From contig JAEZGS010000020.1 in the NCBI GenBank assembly GCA_023437225.1, positions 1-64,000 of the forward strand: a stretch of 64,000 nucleotides of DNA. Reading direction: 5' to 3'. A program made the position numbers and the translations under genes. Of this stretch, positions 32,469-42,115 are shown piece by piece; positions within the stretch are counted from its first letter, which is position 1, and each line of letters begins with the position of its first letter. The notes under the pieces are model-generated. The model was not told the DNA's origin, ran no database searches, and worked only from the letters and a program-made list of their open reading frames with translations. The stretch is from Bacteroidota bacterium. GTDB taxonomy: Bacteria > Bacteroidota > Bacteroidia > Chitinophagales > Chitinophagaceae.

Positions 32469-34256
32469 ATGATTCCAGTATCGCCTCATTCATTTCATAT
32501 TCCTGTAATGGGACTTGCATTTACAGTGGATTCGCCGGTAAAAGTTGCACGTTATGGTATATCGTCAGTGATATCGATAGGTGAAGACAGATTGATAGAG
32601 ATGATGCGAAAGCATTATTACAATGTCATCGGTGAAACATACAACGCCATCACCAAAAATGATCCCGAATATCGTTCCAAACGAATCTGTGATTACTTAA
32701 ACCTGATCAATCGCATTGTTCATCAACAGATCGAAAAGGTGCGTAGTGCGGCATTTGAAAAGGGCTCAGAGATCGTGAAATATTTCGAGATGTTGCCCGA
32801 ATCCAGCCGCCTGAAGCAATTGTATACTTCGATGATGCACACGCTAAACCCCAATGAGAAAGCGTCCATCCAGGCATTTTTACGTTCGCAGATCGTTGCC
32901 GGAAGTATTGATGTAAACATCATGACAAAACTGGATCGGGACGATTTTGATCAACGCGGGTTGAAGACCGGAAAAGACTCGGAAGCAATTACCGCATTAC
33001 GAGGTTATGCAGATAGTGATCTGACCAATTCATCGATCGTGTTTTCAGCTGGCATGAATCCGCGGCTGTTTAGCTATATGGAGCAATGTACCGCCTTTGA
33101 CGCTGATGAGAAGGGTCGATTCAACAAAAAAGTTATTATCAAAGTCAGCGACTACCGGTCAGCTCTTATACAGGGAAAGTTTCTTGCCAAGAAGGGCATA
33201 TGGGTGAGTGAATACAGGATTGAATCGGGTTTAAATTGTGGAGGACACGCATTCGCCACTGACGGACAGTTGCTGGGAACTATTCTTGAAGAATTCAAGC
33301 ATCGGCGTAATGAGCTGTATAGTGCGTGCATTGATCTATATCGTGAAGCATTGAAGGCAAAAAATCTGTCATTGCCTCCAGATCCTGCGCCTGTAAAATT
33401 TACCGTACAGGGTGGAGTAGGAAGTTCCCAGGAACACATGTTTTTGTTGAAGGAATATGATATATCAAGTGTAGGATGGGGGACACCATTTCTACTGGTT
33501 CCGGAAGCAACTACCGTAGATACTGAAACCTTGGAACAGCTTAGAGCTGCACAAAAACAGGATGTTGTGTTAAGCAGGAATTCGCCCCTGGGTGTTCGCT
33601 TCCACTACCTCAAAAATACAAGCGCAGAAAAACAAAAGCAGGAAAAGATCGCTGCGGGAAAACCGGGAACGTTCTGCACGGAGAAACATCTTGCTTTCAA
33701 TACTGAATTCACAGAAGAACCAATTTGTACAGCATCGGTGGAATACCAACGGATGAAGTTGGCACAACTCGATTCATTGAACCTTGATCCCGCAGAATAT
33801 CAAAGGCAGGCAAATCTTGTGACAGAAAAAGATTGCCTCTGTGTTGGACTCAGCAATTCAGCTTCACTGCTGTACAATGAATCTTTCCTGAATAACCGAA
33901 AGGAAGTGAATGTGTGTCCGGGGCCAAATATTGCCTACTTCGATAAGGTTGTAACACTGCAGACCATGGTTGATCATATCTACGGTAGACGGAATATAAT
34001 TTCCGCGAAGAACAGGCCACATATGTTCATCAAGGAACTGGAATTGTATGTTGATCACCTCATTGAAATGCATCAGGAGTTACACGAGGGCAACAACACC
34101 GCGCGTAAAAAGAAAGACATCGAATCGTTCAAAAAGAATTTGTTCAATGGCATTCTTTACTATCGCGCGTTGCAGTTCATGCCCAGCAGTTTCTATGAAG
34201 GACTTAATGAACAGGAGAGCCGGGCTCTTGCTGTAGAATCCTTGCTCGAAGCTTAG
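32469..34256 (+). CDS. Large protein of unknown function, possibly FMN/TIM-barrel related
   Basis: A 595-residue soluble protein I cannot assign. The N-terminus SFHIPVMGLAFTVDSPVKVARYGISSVISIG resembles the first strands of nitronate-monooxygenase or glutamate-synthase-like barrels, and IWVSEYRIESGLNCGGHAFATDG (C257) and VKFTVQGGVGSSQEHMFLLKEYDISSVGWGTPFLL look like later barrel strands with Gly-rich phosphate loops. The second half has a Cys-rich segment (TFCTEKHLAF, EPICTASV, KDCLCVGLSNSASLL, VCPGPNIAYF), a possible metal or iron-sulfur site. The last 100 residues are helical. It is monocistronic, with its own promoter-like box, and overlaps the GH3 gene end by 4 bp. Confidence 0.88.
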   Translation: MIPVSPHSFHIPVMGLAFTVDSPVKVARYGISSVISIGEDRLIEMMRKHYYNVIGETYNAITKNDPEYRSKRICDYLNLINRIVHQQIEKVRSAAFEKGSEIVKYFEMLPESSRLKQLYTSMMHTLNPNEKASIQAFLRSQIVAGSIDVNIMTKLDRDDFDQRGLKTGKDSEAITALRGYADSDLTNSSIVFSAGMNPRLFSYMEQCTAFDADEKGRFNKKVIIKVSDYRSALIQGKFLAKKGIWVSEYRIESGLNCGGHAFATDGQLLGTILEEFKHRRNELYSACIDLYREALKAKNLSLPPDPAPVKFTVQGGVGSSQEHMFLLKEYDISSVGWGTPFLLVPEATTVDTETLEQLRAAQKQDVVLSRNSPLGVRFHYLKNTSAEKQKQEKIAAGKPGTFCTEKHLAFNTEFTEEPICTASVEYQRMKLAQLDSLNLDPAEYQRQANLVTEKDCLCVGLSNSASLLYNESFLNNRKEVNVCPGPNIAYFDKVVTLQTMVDHIYGRRNIISAKNRPHMFIKELELYVDHLIEMHQELHEGNNTARKKKDIESFKKNLFNGILYYRALQFMPSSFYEGLNEQESRALAVESLLEA

Positions 34257-36601
34257 TCTTGCTTCTTGTACCGCTGTGTTCTCTTATCGATGATCGGGCC
34301 TTTCCAGTTCAACCCAAAGGCAAAATCATATTTGTTGCCATCGGCGTCCACATGCACCTTCATATCATGTGGCAGATCTTCTTTTTGTGTTTCCACCTCT
34401 TGCATGTCTGCGGGCATTTGAAGCGGTAAGAGTCCTGATGGTTCAGCATTACCGCTTATGATGTCAAGCACCGCCTGGTTTTGTACACCGAATGAAACAA
34501 TTATAGCGTCGACGTTTTTTTCAAATTCATTGAAGACCATTGGGCGTGACATCTCTGTGATCACTATCACTGGCTTACTGCCCATCAATGCACGTGTATC
34601 AAGGATCATCTTAAGATCCGTATGATTTGAAGCTGTGAAAGATTTTCCTTTATATGATCGATTTAAGACAGTGGGGTCGGAAACCGGATCTCCAGCCGCA
34701 ATGCTTTGCTCGCGCGCATTCTGCGCCATATAAGCACCATATTGTAATGATATCGGCACATAACCGTTACCGCCCGCATCACGATCCGACTTTTCATATC
34801 CAACACCGCCATTCGGACTTTGCACAAAGACCAGCGCTACATCCGCTTCGGCGGCGTTTTCAGTCACTTTGAAATATTTTCCCACTAGCTGCATGTTAAC
34901 GGGGTAGTCCACTTTCTCCGCGCTCATGTTTCCAAACCAGTCGCGAGAAGCTGGAAAAGTCCTCTTGGGAATGAACACAGTTACTTCCTTTTTAAGTGGT
35001 AATACATTAGAATGGTTTTTCAACATGACGAGAGATTTCAATTGCGCTTCATATCCTGCTTTCATGAAGTCTGCATTGCCGACCAGTTGTTTGGATGCGT
35101 TTGGATCGAGGTATGGATTTTCAAAAAGTCCTACACGGAAAATGTTCATCAATAAACGTACTGCAGATCGCTCGAATCGCGAGCGCATAAATTCTGCGCC
35201 GTGTTCCCGAACGCCCATTTCATAGGCTTCAAGCACCGGCTTTGCATCGTTATTGCCTCCAAACTGGTCCACGCCTGCCATCAGCGCCTTATAATGTCTT
35301 TCTGCAATACTAAGTTTTTCGACGCCCCATGACTTTCCCGCAAAAACATCGGGTGTTTTTCCCTCGTTACCTGTTACACCCCAATCGGTACAAACAACTC
35401 CCTCGTATTTGTATTTGTTACGAAGCAGATCTGTAATGATATACCTGCTGTATGCATTCCCAACATTTTCTTTATTTGTTTTATCCTGCTCGTAGGATAT
35501 AGTGTAATAAGGCATTACAGCCGATGCCATTTTTGTTTTCCCTTTCAATCGAAAAGCGCCTTCGGTAAAAGGTATCAGGTGAAGGTCAAACCCACTCCCC
35601 GGATAAACTGCAAATTTTCCATATGCAAAATGTGCATCACGTCCGCCTTCCTCCGGCCCTCCGCCAGGCCAGTGCTTCACCATTGTATTAACGCTTTTGT
35701 ATCCCCATCCATCGCGGATCTCGTCTTTTCCGGATGATGTCTGAAAGCCGTCAATATAAGCGCGACCAATATCCGCCGAGAGTTTAGGATCTTCACCAAA
35801 GGTGCCGTTGATGCGATTCCAGCGGGGCTCGGTGCCCAGGTCAACCTGCGGTGAAAGTGCTGTTGTAATCCCCAGTGCGCGATATTCTTTTGAGGCAAGG
35901 TCTCCAAAAGCCTGCACCAATTCAGGGTCGAAGGTGGCTGCCAGGCCCAATTCATGAGGCCACATTGAAATCGCCCCGCCTGATCCGGCATTGTATTCCG
36001 TAGTTGCTACCGACTGATGCCTGGGGTCCGAACTGTTATTTGTTGGAATCCCTAGTCCTATGGCTTCTACAAAAGATTGGGCGTTATTATTCCAGCGCGC
36101 TGCGATCTCAGGATTTTGCACCCTTGTTATCAAAACATGGCGCAGGTTATCCTGCTGCAGGAATTTTTTTTGCTGGTCCGTCAGATCAGATGCAGCAGCC
36201 CCGCTTTCGGGAAACGGCTTGTTGTTGTAAGTGCCCGCACCAAATCCACGAGGATTTGACGGTATAGATTGATGACCGGAATACAACATGAGTCCGGCGA
36301 TCTGGTCCGGGGTCATTTTAGCGGCCAGGTCACGTGCACGATCGAGCGCGGGCCGTCTCCAGTCCTCATAAACATCCAGCTTTCCATTTTTGTTGAGGTC
36401 TTTGAAGGGCATACCGCCAACGGTAATGATTTTTACACCTGATGTTGCAGAGTATCCCAACTGGGGACCCTTTGGATTCTTGACCAAACGAATGTTTTGG
36501 TCAATTGTAGTCTCTTTGAATTGTTGACCCAGGGAATCTATTGCACTATGAAAAAACAAGCTGAAGAGAAATGGCGCAAGGAATCGTTGATTAAATGACA
36601 T
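34253..36601 (-). CDS. Secreted glycoside hydrolase family 3 protein
   Basis: A 782-residue exported enzyme with a signal peptide (about residues 1-25). The GH3 barrel includes GLMLYSGHQS, the substrate Lys-His pair MVKHWPGGGPEEGGRDAHF (about 310) and the nucleophile D406 in GVVCTDWGVTGNEG. The alpha/beta sandwich domain follows (about 530-780) with VIVITEMSRPMVFNEF and PLQMPADMQEV. Typical activity is beta-glucosidase or a related exo-glycosidase; the family alone does not fix the sugar. It is divergent from the HAMP-TPS gene, with an AAACGTTT palindrome in the spacer. Confidence 0.93.
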   Translation of the reverse strand: MSFNQRFLAPFLFSLFFHSAIDSLGQQFKETTIDQNIRLVKNPKGPQLGYSATSGVKIITVGGMPFKDLNKNGKLDVYEDWRRPALDRARDLAAKMTPDQIAGLMLYSGHQSIPSNPRGFGAGTYNNKPFPESGAAASDLTDQQKKFLQQDNLRHVLITRVQNPEIAARWNNNAQSFVEAIGLGIPTNNSSDPRHQSVATTEYNAGSGGAISMWPHELGLAATFDPELVQAFGDLASKEYRALGITTALSPQVDLGTEPRWNRINGTFGEDPKLSADIGRAYIDGFQTSSGKDEIRDGWGYKSVNTMVKHWPGGGPEEGGRDAHFAYGKFAVYPGSGFDLHLIPFTEGAFRLKGKTKMASAVMPYYTISYEQDKTNKENVGNAYSRYIITDLLRNKYKYEGVVCTDWGVTGNEGKTPDVFAGKSWGVEKLSIAERHYKALMAGVDQFGGNNDAKPVLEAYEMGVREHGAEFMRSRFERSAVRLLMNIFRVGLFENPYLDPNASKQLVGNADFMKAGYEAQLKSLVMLKNHSNVLPLKKEVTVFIPKRTFPASRDWFGNMSAEKVDYPVNMQLVGKYFKVTENAAEADVALVFVQSPNGGVGYEKSDRDAGGNGYVPISLQYGAYMAQNAREQSIAAGDPVSDPTVLNRSYKGKSFTASNHTDLKMILDTRALMGSKPVIVITEMSRPMVFNEFEKNVDAIIVSFGVQNQAVLDIISGNAEPSGLLPLQMPADMQEVETQKEDLPHDMKVHVDADGNKYDFAFGLNWKGPIIDKRTQRYKKQD

Positions 36602-36646
36602 AGCAGTATTTTGATGGCTAGACGTAAATTATTGAATTTTTAGATT

Positions 36647-36654
36647 AAACGTTT
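36647..36654. promoter_or_regulatory. AAACGTTT palindrome between GH3 and HAMP-TPS genes
   Basis: An 8-bp palindrome with central CG, reminiscent of the core of LacI-family operators, sits 45 bp upstream of the GH3 start and 65 bp upstream of the HAMP-TPS start. Outer positions are not symmetric, so support is weak. Confidence 0.25.
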
Positions 36655-36718
36655 TTAATACATGCTTTAACGTTCGAACCTCCAGTGAAACTGATCAAAC
36701 TTAATATCTTGTAATCCC

Positions 36719-38944
36719 ATGAAAATAAATATAGCACTCGTTTTATCGATCATCATGGCGGTGGGTGTGGTGGCCTTCGGGTTTACCGCTTTCCAGATAT
36801 CCAGCGAGCGTGCAAAGTTGCATGGCGAACTGGAAGTCAATACCATCAGGATTGCTGAAGAGTTCTACACCACTTTTCTTACAGACCTTGAAGCAGGTGA
36901 TACTCTTAAGTTTCCTATTAATGACAGCATAGTAAAGCAATATAATTTATCGGGGCTTGCAATATATTTCAATGCAGACAGCATAGTGTCCTTTAAGAAT
37001 GAAACGACATCCTATCTGCCTGAATCATCTGATTACATCTCTCAAACACTTTCATCTGACACTTCGATGAGTAACATCATCAAGGCAAATGGTAAGAGAT
37101 TATTTCAGTACATCAGGCTTGTGGATCGTGAGCATCTTCCCGATGCAGCGGTAATTTTTTATGCGGACGCAGACTATATCAGCAACATTATTCAAAGTAT
37201 ATGGTTAAGGAATTTTCTTCGCTGGTTTCTGCAGGCATTGTTGATATCCGTGGTCACCATGCTGATTGTGAGATGGGGTGTATTAAATCCATTGAATAAA
37301 GTGATCGAGTGGGTAAAAGCAGCGAGGACGGGCAACCTGGATCAGTTGAAGGCAACTCCGCCAAGTGGTTTTTTTGAGCCTTTATACAAGGAGATCACTG
37401 GCATTGCACAGGCGATGCAGGAAGCAAAAGCTATCGCACAGGAAGAAGCCAAACTGCGGACTTCAGCAGAATCCATATGGACGCCCGAAAGATTGAATGA
37501 AGAAATGAAACGTGTATTGCAGGATCGTAAACTGGTAGTTGTTTCGAACCGTGAGCCGTACATGCATATCAGAAGCGGGAAAGAAATAAAATGCATCATG
37601 CCGGCAAGTGGTATGGTAACGGCTCTCGAACCGATACTTAAAGCTTGTGGTGGTTTATGGATTGCATCTGGGAGTGGAGATGCTGACCGCGATACAGTAG
37701 ATGAAAACGATAAAGTTCTTGTTCCTCCATATGAAGGGAAATATACATTAAGAAGGATCTGGCTAACTAAAGAACAGGAAGATCATTTCTATTATGGTTT
37801 TTCAAACGAAGGACTATGGCCTCTTTGTCATATAGCCCATACACGACCTGTGTTCAGAATAGAAGACTGGGAGCACTACAAAGAAGTTAATGAAATCTAC
37901 GCCCGGGCCGTAATTCAGGAAATCAAAGATGAAGACGAACCATTCATATTGGTTCAGGATTATCACTTTGCATTATTGCCACTTATGATCAAAAAAGAAA
38001 GACCCGATGCAAAGGTGGCAATCTTCTGGCACATACCCTGGCCAAATCATGAATCGTTTGGAATATGTCCCTGGCAACGTGAACTATTGAGTGGCATGTT
38101 GGGCGCAGACCTCATAGGTTTTCATACACAATATCATTGTAACAATTTTCTTGAAACGGTTAACAACTCACTCGAGTCGCGTGTTATCTGGGAGAACTTT
38201 TCTGTAAAGATTGCCAATCATTTCACACTGGTGAAGCCTTTTCCTATAAGCATCGCTTTTACTTTAAAAGATTATGACACCAGCCATGTCCAGCGCCCCG
38301 AGCCTGCAGAGATCCTCAGGCAGCATGGCCTGCATGCTCAATATATGTGTATTGGTGTTGAACGTATTGATTATACAAAAGGCCTGATAGAAAAGTTTCT
38401 TGCCATAGAACGATTCCTGGATAAGTATCCGGAATACCAGGGAAAATTTACGCTTGTTCAGATTGGCGCTGTGAGTCGCGCATTGTTGAAAAGCTACTCC
38501 GATATGGTCAATGCAGTGGAAACGGAAATTAATCGTATCAACTGGAAATTCAAGACCAAGAACTGGCAACCAATTTTGTTTCTCAAAAGACATCACAGTC
38601 ATGAAGAGATACTGCCTTATTATCGATCAGCAAACGTTTGCATGGTGACCTCCCTGCATGATGGTATGAACCTCGTTGCAAAAGAATTTATTGCTGCAAG
38701 AGATCACAACGACGGAGCACTGATACTAAGTCGGTTTGCCGGTGCATCACATGAACTGCATGGTGCCATTATTGTGAATCCTTATGACAGTGAGCAGATG
38801 GCTGATGCAATTAAATTTGCTCTTGACATGTCACCGGAAGAACAACAAAAGAAAATGAAGCAAATGCGCAGGCTCATCATGAATCACAATGTTTATTCAT
38901 GGGCTTCAAACATCCTGCGTGCCATGGCCTCTATCTCAAACTGA
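36719..38944 (+). CDS. Membrane-anchored HAMP-trehalose-6-phosphate synthase fusion (GT20)
   Basis: A 741-residue fusion. Residues 4-26 are a membrane helix, about 30-160 a periplasmic sensor-like segment, 165-187 a second helix, and about 188-240 a HAMP-like region (VLNPLNKVIEWVKAARTGNLDQL) followed by a short coiled coil. From about 265 to the end is a complete GT20 domain: LVVVSNREPYMHIRSG, FILVQDYHFALLPLMI, FWHIPWPNHESFGICPW, VERIDYTKGLIEKFLAIERF and SLHDGMNLVAKEFIAA. It should make trehalose-6-phosphate from UDP-glucose and glucose-6-phosphate at the membrane, perhaps gated by an external signal. No phosphatase domain or otsB gene is nearby. It is tail to tail with a hybrid kinase, 1 bp apart. 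Confidence 0.92.
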   Translation: MKINIALVLSIIMAVGVVAFGFTAFQISSERAKLHGELEVNTIRIAEEFYTTFLTDLEAGDTLKFPINDSIVKQYNLSGLAIYFNADSIVSFKNETTSYLPESSDYISQTLSSDTSMSNIIKANGKRLFQYIRLVDREHLPDAAVIFYADADYISNIIQSIWLRNFLRWFLQALLISVVTMLIVRWGVLNPLNKVIEWVKAARTGNLDQLKATPPSGFFEPLYKEITGIAQAMQEAKAIAQEEAKLRTSAESIWTPERLNEEMKRVLQDRKLVVVSNREPYMHIRSGKEIKCIMPASGMVTALEPILKACGGLWIASGSGDADRDTVDENDKVLVPPYEGKYTLRRIWLTKEQEDHFYYGFSNEGLWPLCHIAHTRPVFRIEDWEHYKEVNEIYARAVIQEIKDEDEPFILVQDYHFALLPLMIKKERPDAKVAIFWHIPWPNHESFGICPWQRELLSGMLGADLIGFHTQYHCNNFLETVNNSLESRVIWENFSVKIANHFTLVKPFPISIAFTLKDYDTSHVQRPEPAEILRQHGLHAQYMCIGVERIDYTKGLIEKFLAIERFLDKYPEYQGKFTLVQIGAVSRALLKSYSDMVNAVETEINRINWKFKTKNWQPILFLKRHHSHEEILPYYRSANVCMVTSLHDGMNLVAKEFIAARDHNDGALILSRFAGASHELHGAIIVNPYDSEQMADAIKFALDMSPEEQQKKMKQMRRLIMNHNVYSWASNILRAMASISN

Positions 38945-38945
38945 T

Positions 38946-41942
38946 CTACGATTCCTGGTTAACATGTGAACATTGATCCATCTCCGCTGAAATAAGGGGT
39001 TGAATCACGGAAAATTTTTGAAGCAACTGGTTTACCTGTTGAGGGATCTTTTCAAGGTCAGATCGATCCCTTGCCTGTGTTTCAATATGTGTGCAGATTT
39101 CCAGAAGTTCGCTCATTTGTAGAATTGCAAGACTGCTCTTTAGTTTATGAGCTTTCTTGTGTACGCGCTCCCAGTTTTCGAAAAGAGCTTCGGTTTTGAT
39201 CTCCTCCAGCAACACCGGGGTGGTTGATAAGAAAACCTGAAGAACATCACGCTCATTGACGGCGTCCTGCATGGAACGCAGGTAGCTCAGATCATAATAA
39301 TTCTGATTCAACCTATTGAATTCAATAAGGGGAGTTGTTTGATTTCTGTTCAACATCAAACGTCTTAGTAGCTTGAACAATTCCGCAGGGACAAAAGGTT
39401 TTGTCATGTATTCATTCATACCTGCTTCGAAACACTTCATCTTTTCATTTCTTAACGCACTGGCAGTCATTGCCACAATGGGCAGGCACAGCTGCAAACG
39501 TTTGCGAATGTACGCTGTCGCCTGCAGTCCGTTCATTTCAGGCATTTGAAGATCCATTATTACAAGATCAAAGTTGGGGTCTTTCTCAAGTATTTCAACT
39601 GCTTCGCGACCGTTGTTCGCCACCATCGTTCTTATTGCAGCTTTTTGCAGGTAAGTGTTGATGACACGTTGATTTATTTCATTATCCTCCACAATAAGGA
39701 CGCGTCGGCCGGCCAGCTCGCTGTAGTCAGGTACTGTAACTATTGATGGCCTTTCAGTCACTGGTGTTTGCATGCTTATTTCGTATTCAAGAGTAAACGA
39801 AAAGCAGCAGCCTTTCTCAGCATTATTCGATGCGCTTATATGGCCGCCCTGCAATTCAATAAGCTGTCGCGTAATGCTTAATCCAAGGCCTGAACCTCCG
39901 TATTTCCTGGTAATGCCCGAGTCAGCCTGTACAAAGCTTTCGAATACCTGTTCCAGTTTACCTGTGGGAATTCCTATGCCGGTATCAGATACTGCAAAGT
40001 CAATTGCGATGGTATTTTCAGTTCTCGAACGTTCTTTAATTTCAATTCTTACATGTCCTTCTTCAGTAAACTTGATAGCATTACTGATGAGGTTGGTGAG
40101 AGCCTGTCGCAACTTGAGTTTGTCGCCCGACAATATCAATTTCTGTTGGAGCTCATTTTTTAATGAAAGTATCAGTTTCTTCTCGCGCGCTTTTATTCGG
40201 AATGGTGCAATGATCGTTTCAAGTTCTTCATCAAGCGCAAAGTCGATCTTTTCTACAACAACTTTTCCCGCTTTGATCTTCGAGATATCAAGGATCTGGT
40301 TTATAAGCATCAGAAGCTGATCGGATGATTGCCGGATGATGTTGAGAAATTCCTGTTGCCCGCTATCGAGATTTGTTTCCTGTAATAGATTTGCCATACC
40401 AATGATACCGTTCATAGGAGTTCGTATCTCATGGCTCATATTCGCTAAAAACTGCTCCTGTAGCTGCTCTGCTGCTTCTGCTTGTTGCTTGGCAGCAACT
40501 AGTTTCTCCTGGTGAAGAACCTTCTCTGTTATGTCTGTGGCGATGCCTCCTATACCATACAATTCTCCATTTTTATCGAATAAAGGGCACTTGAAAATTC
40601 TTAGAATTCTTTCGCGGTCACCAATTACTATCCTTTCTTCGTTTTCGGAATTTTGCAATGTGTTTATGATCTGCTGATCGTCTAGTCGATATTTTTCTGC
40701 ATTAAGTGGCGTATCGAAATCGAAATCCGTTTTTCCAATGATGTCTTTATCGTTCAGTCTGAGCGTATCCTTAAAACTTTTATTGATGAACATATAGTGT
40801 CCCTCAATGTCTTTTTCAAAAACAAGCAGGGGCGTATTGTCAAGGATTGCCTGCAGGCGATGCCTGATCTTTTCTTTCTCCTCTCTTTCCTGTTCGATTA
40901 CACGGAATGCAGCCTTTTTCTCGGTCACATCGCGCATCGTAGCACATACGCCAATGATATGGCCTTCCTCATTTTTCACAGGAAAACATGTGGTATTGAA
41001 CCAGCGTTCACCTACGGGTGTCGGGAAGTTCATTTCGATCTCACGTATACGTCCGTGCAGTGCGAGCCTGAATAATTTTGAGTACCGCGAGTGGTATTGA
41101 GGCGAAACAACATCGAGTGCATTAGCACCAATTTTTGCATCGCTGCCGCAAAATTCTCTCAGGGTATTGCGGGCAACATCATTCAGCAGTGTAAATTCTA
41201 AGTTCGTATCGAGCATGTAAATACCGTCGAGAGTATTAGCAAGCATTGCCCTGATCTTTTGATCAGATGCCTTCAAACGGTTTTCGGCTTTCTTCTTTTC
41301 GGTGATGTCACGAACGATGCATTGAAATCCTTCGTGCTGCTCACCGTTTTTAAGTAGTATGGCCGATTGGTTTACCCATTTTTGTTGCTTGCCTTTAGTG
41401 AGTATGGGGAATTCAACAAAGGTCTCTGGTGTTTTATCTTCGACCTGCTTGTTGTAGAGATGGAACAGCTGGTTGCGCCATCCTGGTTGCACAAGAAATG
41501 TGAACGGCTTTCCAATGATCTCATTGATATCATATCCGGTCAGATCTTTGGATCTGGTGCTTGCGAATGTGAAATTCCCTGACCGGTCCGTGGTAAATAA
41601 TATCACACCTGAACTATCGATCATTTCAAGGTATCTGGATTCACGGTCCATCGCCTTGAGTCTGTCCCGCTGATTTTGCATGCTGCTTCGCTGTATTGCC
41701 ACAATACATATTGCAATGCCCACAGCAGTAACGATTGCAAAGGTGATCGAGAAATATACAGACATAATACTCGCCTTCTGCAGTTCAACGATGTGAAAGT
41801 TTAAGGTGGAGTGGCCCGACTGTTTAAAGATGGAAATCGCATCGTGGATATGACTATCAGTATGTAAAACGAGCGCCACAAAACCGGCGAGAAGAAAGAC
41901 AAGAAGGCATAGAACAAGGCAAACACGCTTGTCGAGTTTCAT
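38946..41942 (-). CDS. Membrane hybrid histidine kinase with three PAS domains, receiver and Hpt
   Basis: A 998-residue sensor kinase. Two membrane helices (about 8-28 and 60-82) flank a very short external loop. Three PAS domains with PAC ends follow (about 105-215, 225-340, 355-470), then HisKA with H504 in MSHEIRTPMNG, an HATPase domain with N-box LTNLISNAIKFTEEG and GSGLGLSITRQL, a receiver with D797 in IMDLQMPEMNG, and a C-terminal Hpt domain with H932 in VHKKAHKLKSSLAIL. All phosphorelay residues are present. The PAS domains suggest cytoplasmic sensing of ligand, redox or light. It ends 1 bp from the HAMP-TPS gene, with no visible terminator between them. Confidence 0.95.
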   Translation of the reverse strand: MKLDKRVCLVLCLLVFLLAGFVALVLHTDSHIHDAISIFKQSGHSTLNFHIVELQKASIMSVYFSITFAIVTAVGIAICIVAIQRSSMQNQRDRLKAMDRESRYLEMIDSSGVILFTTDRSGNFTFASTRSKDLTGYDINEIIGKPFTFLVQPGWRNQLFHLYNKQVEDKTPETFVEFPILTKGKQQKWVNQSAILLKNGEQHEGFQCIVRDITEKKKAENRLKASDQKIRAMLANTLDGIYMLDTNLEFTLLNDVARNTLREFCGSDAKIGANALDVVSPQYHSRYSKLFRLALHGRIREIEMNFPTPVGERWFNTTCFPVKNEEGHIIGVCATMRDVTEKKAAFRVIEQEREEKEKIRHRLQAILDNTPLLVFEKDIEGHYMFINKSFKDTLRLNDKDIIGKTDFDFDTPLNAEKYRLDDQQIINTLQNSENEERIVIGDRERILRIFKCPLFDKNGELYGIGGIATDITEKVLHQEKLVAAKQQAEAAEQLQEQFLANMSHEIRTPMNGIIGMANLLQETNLDSGQQEFLNIIRQSSDQLLMLINQILDISKIKAGKVVVEKIDFALDEELETIIAPFRIKAREKKLILSLKNELQQKLILSGDKLKLRQALTNLISNAIKFTEEGHVRIEIKERSRTENTIAIDFAVSDTGIGIPTGKLEQVFESFVQADSGITRKYGGSGLGLSITRQLIELQGGHISASNNAEKGCCFSFTLEYEISMQTPVTERPSIVTVPDYSELAGRRVLIVEDNEINQRVINTYLQKAAIRTMVANNGREAVEILEKDPNFDLVIMDLQMPEMNGLQATAYIRKRLQLCLPIVAMTASALRNEKMKCFEAGMNEYMTKPFVPAELFKLLRRLMLNRNQTTPLIEFNRLNQNYYDLSYLRSMQDAVNERDVLQVFLSTTPVLLEEIKTEALFENWERVHKKAHKLKSSLAILQMSELLEICTHIETQARDRSDLEKIPQQVNQLLQKFSVIQPLISAEMDQCSHVNQES

Positions 41943-42062
41943 GGGTATGGATTATTCGGTGAATGAAATTCCCAAAAAAATGCCGCTCGAAAACGGTTAA
42001 ACACTAATAATTTCCCCGGATTAGGTGTTTTGCCTTATGTGTACATGGATTCTTGAAAGAAA

Positions 42063-42094
42063 AAAACGCCTTGTGATGCTTACCACAAGGCGTT
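42063..42094 (-). terminator. Intrinsic terminator of the 84-residue membrane protein gene
   Basis: AAACGCCTTGTG and CACAAGGCGTTT form a perfect 12-bp stem with an 8-nt loop; on the minus strand it is followed by a U run. The remaining spacer (41943-42060) shows nothing. Confidence 0.88.
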
Positions 42095-42115
42095 TGACGG
42101 TATATATAACGTTGG

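Noticed and set aside
39772..40320. Antisense open frame of 182 codons in the hybrid kinase gene
   Set aside because: It lies opposite the HisKA/HATPase coding region; Ser/Leu-rich translation typical of antisense kinase sequence.
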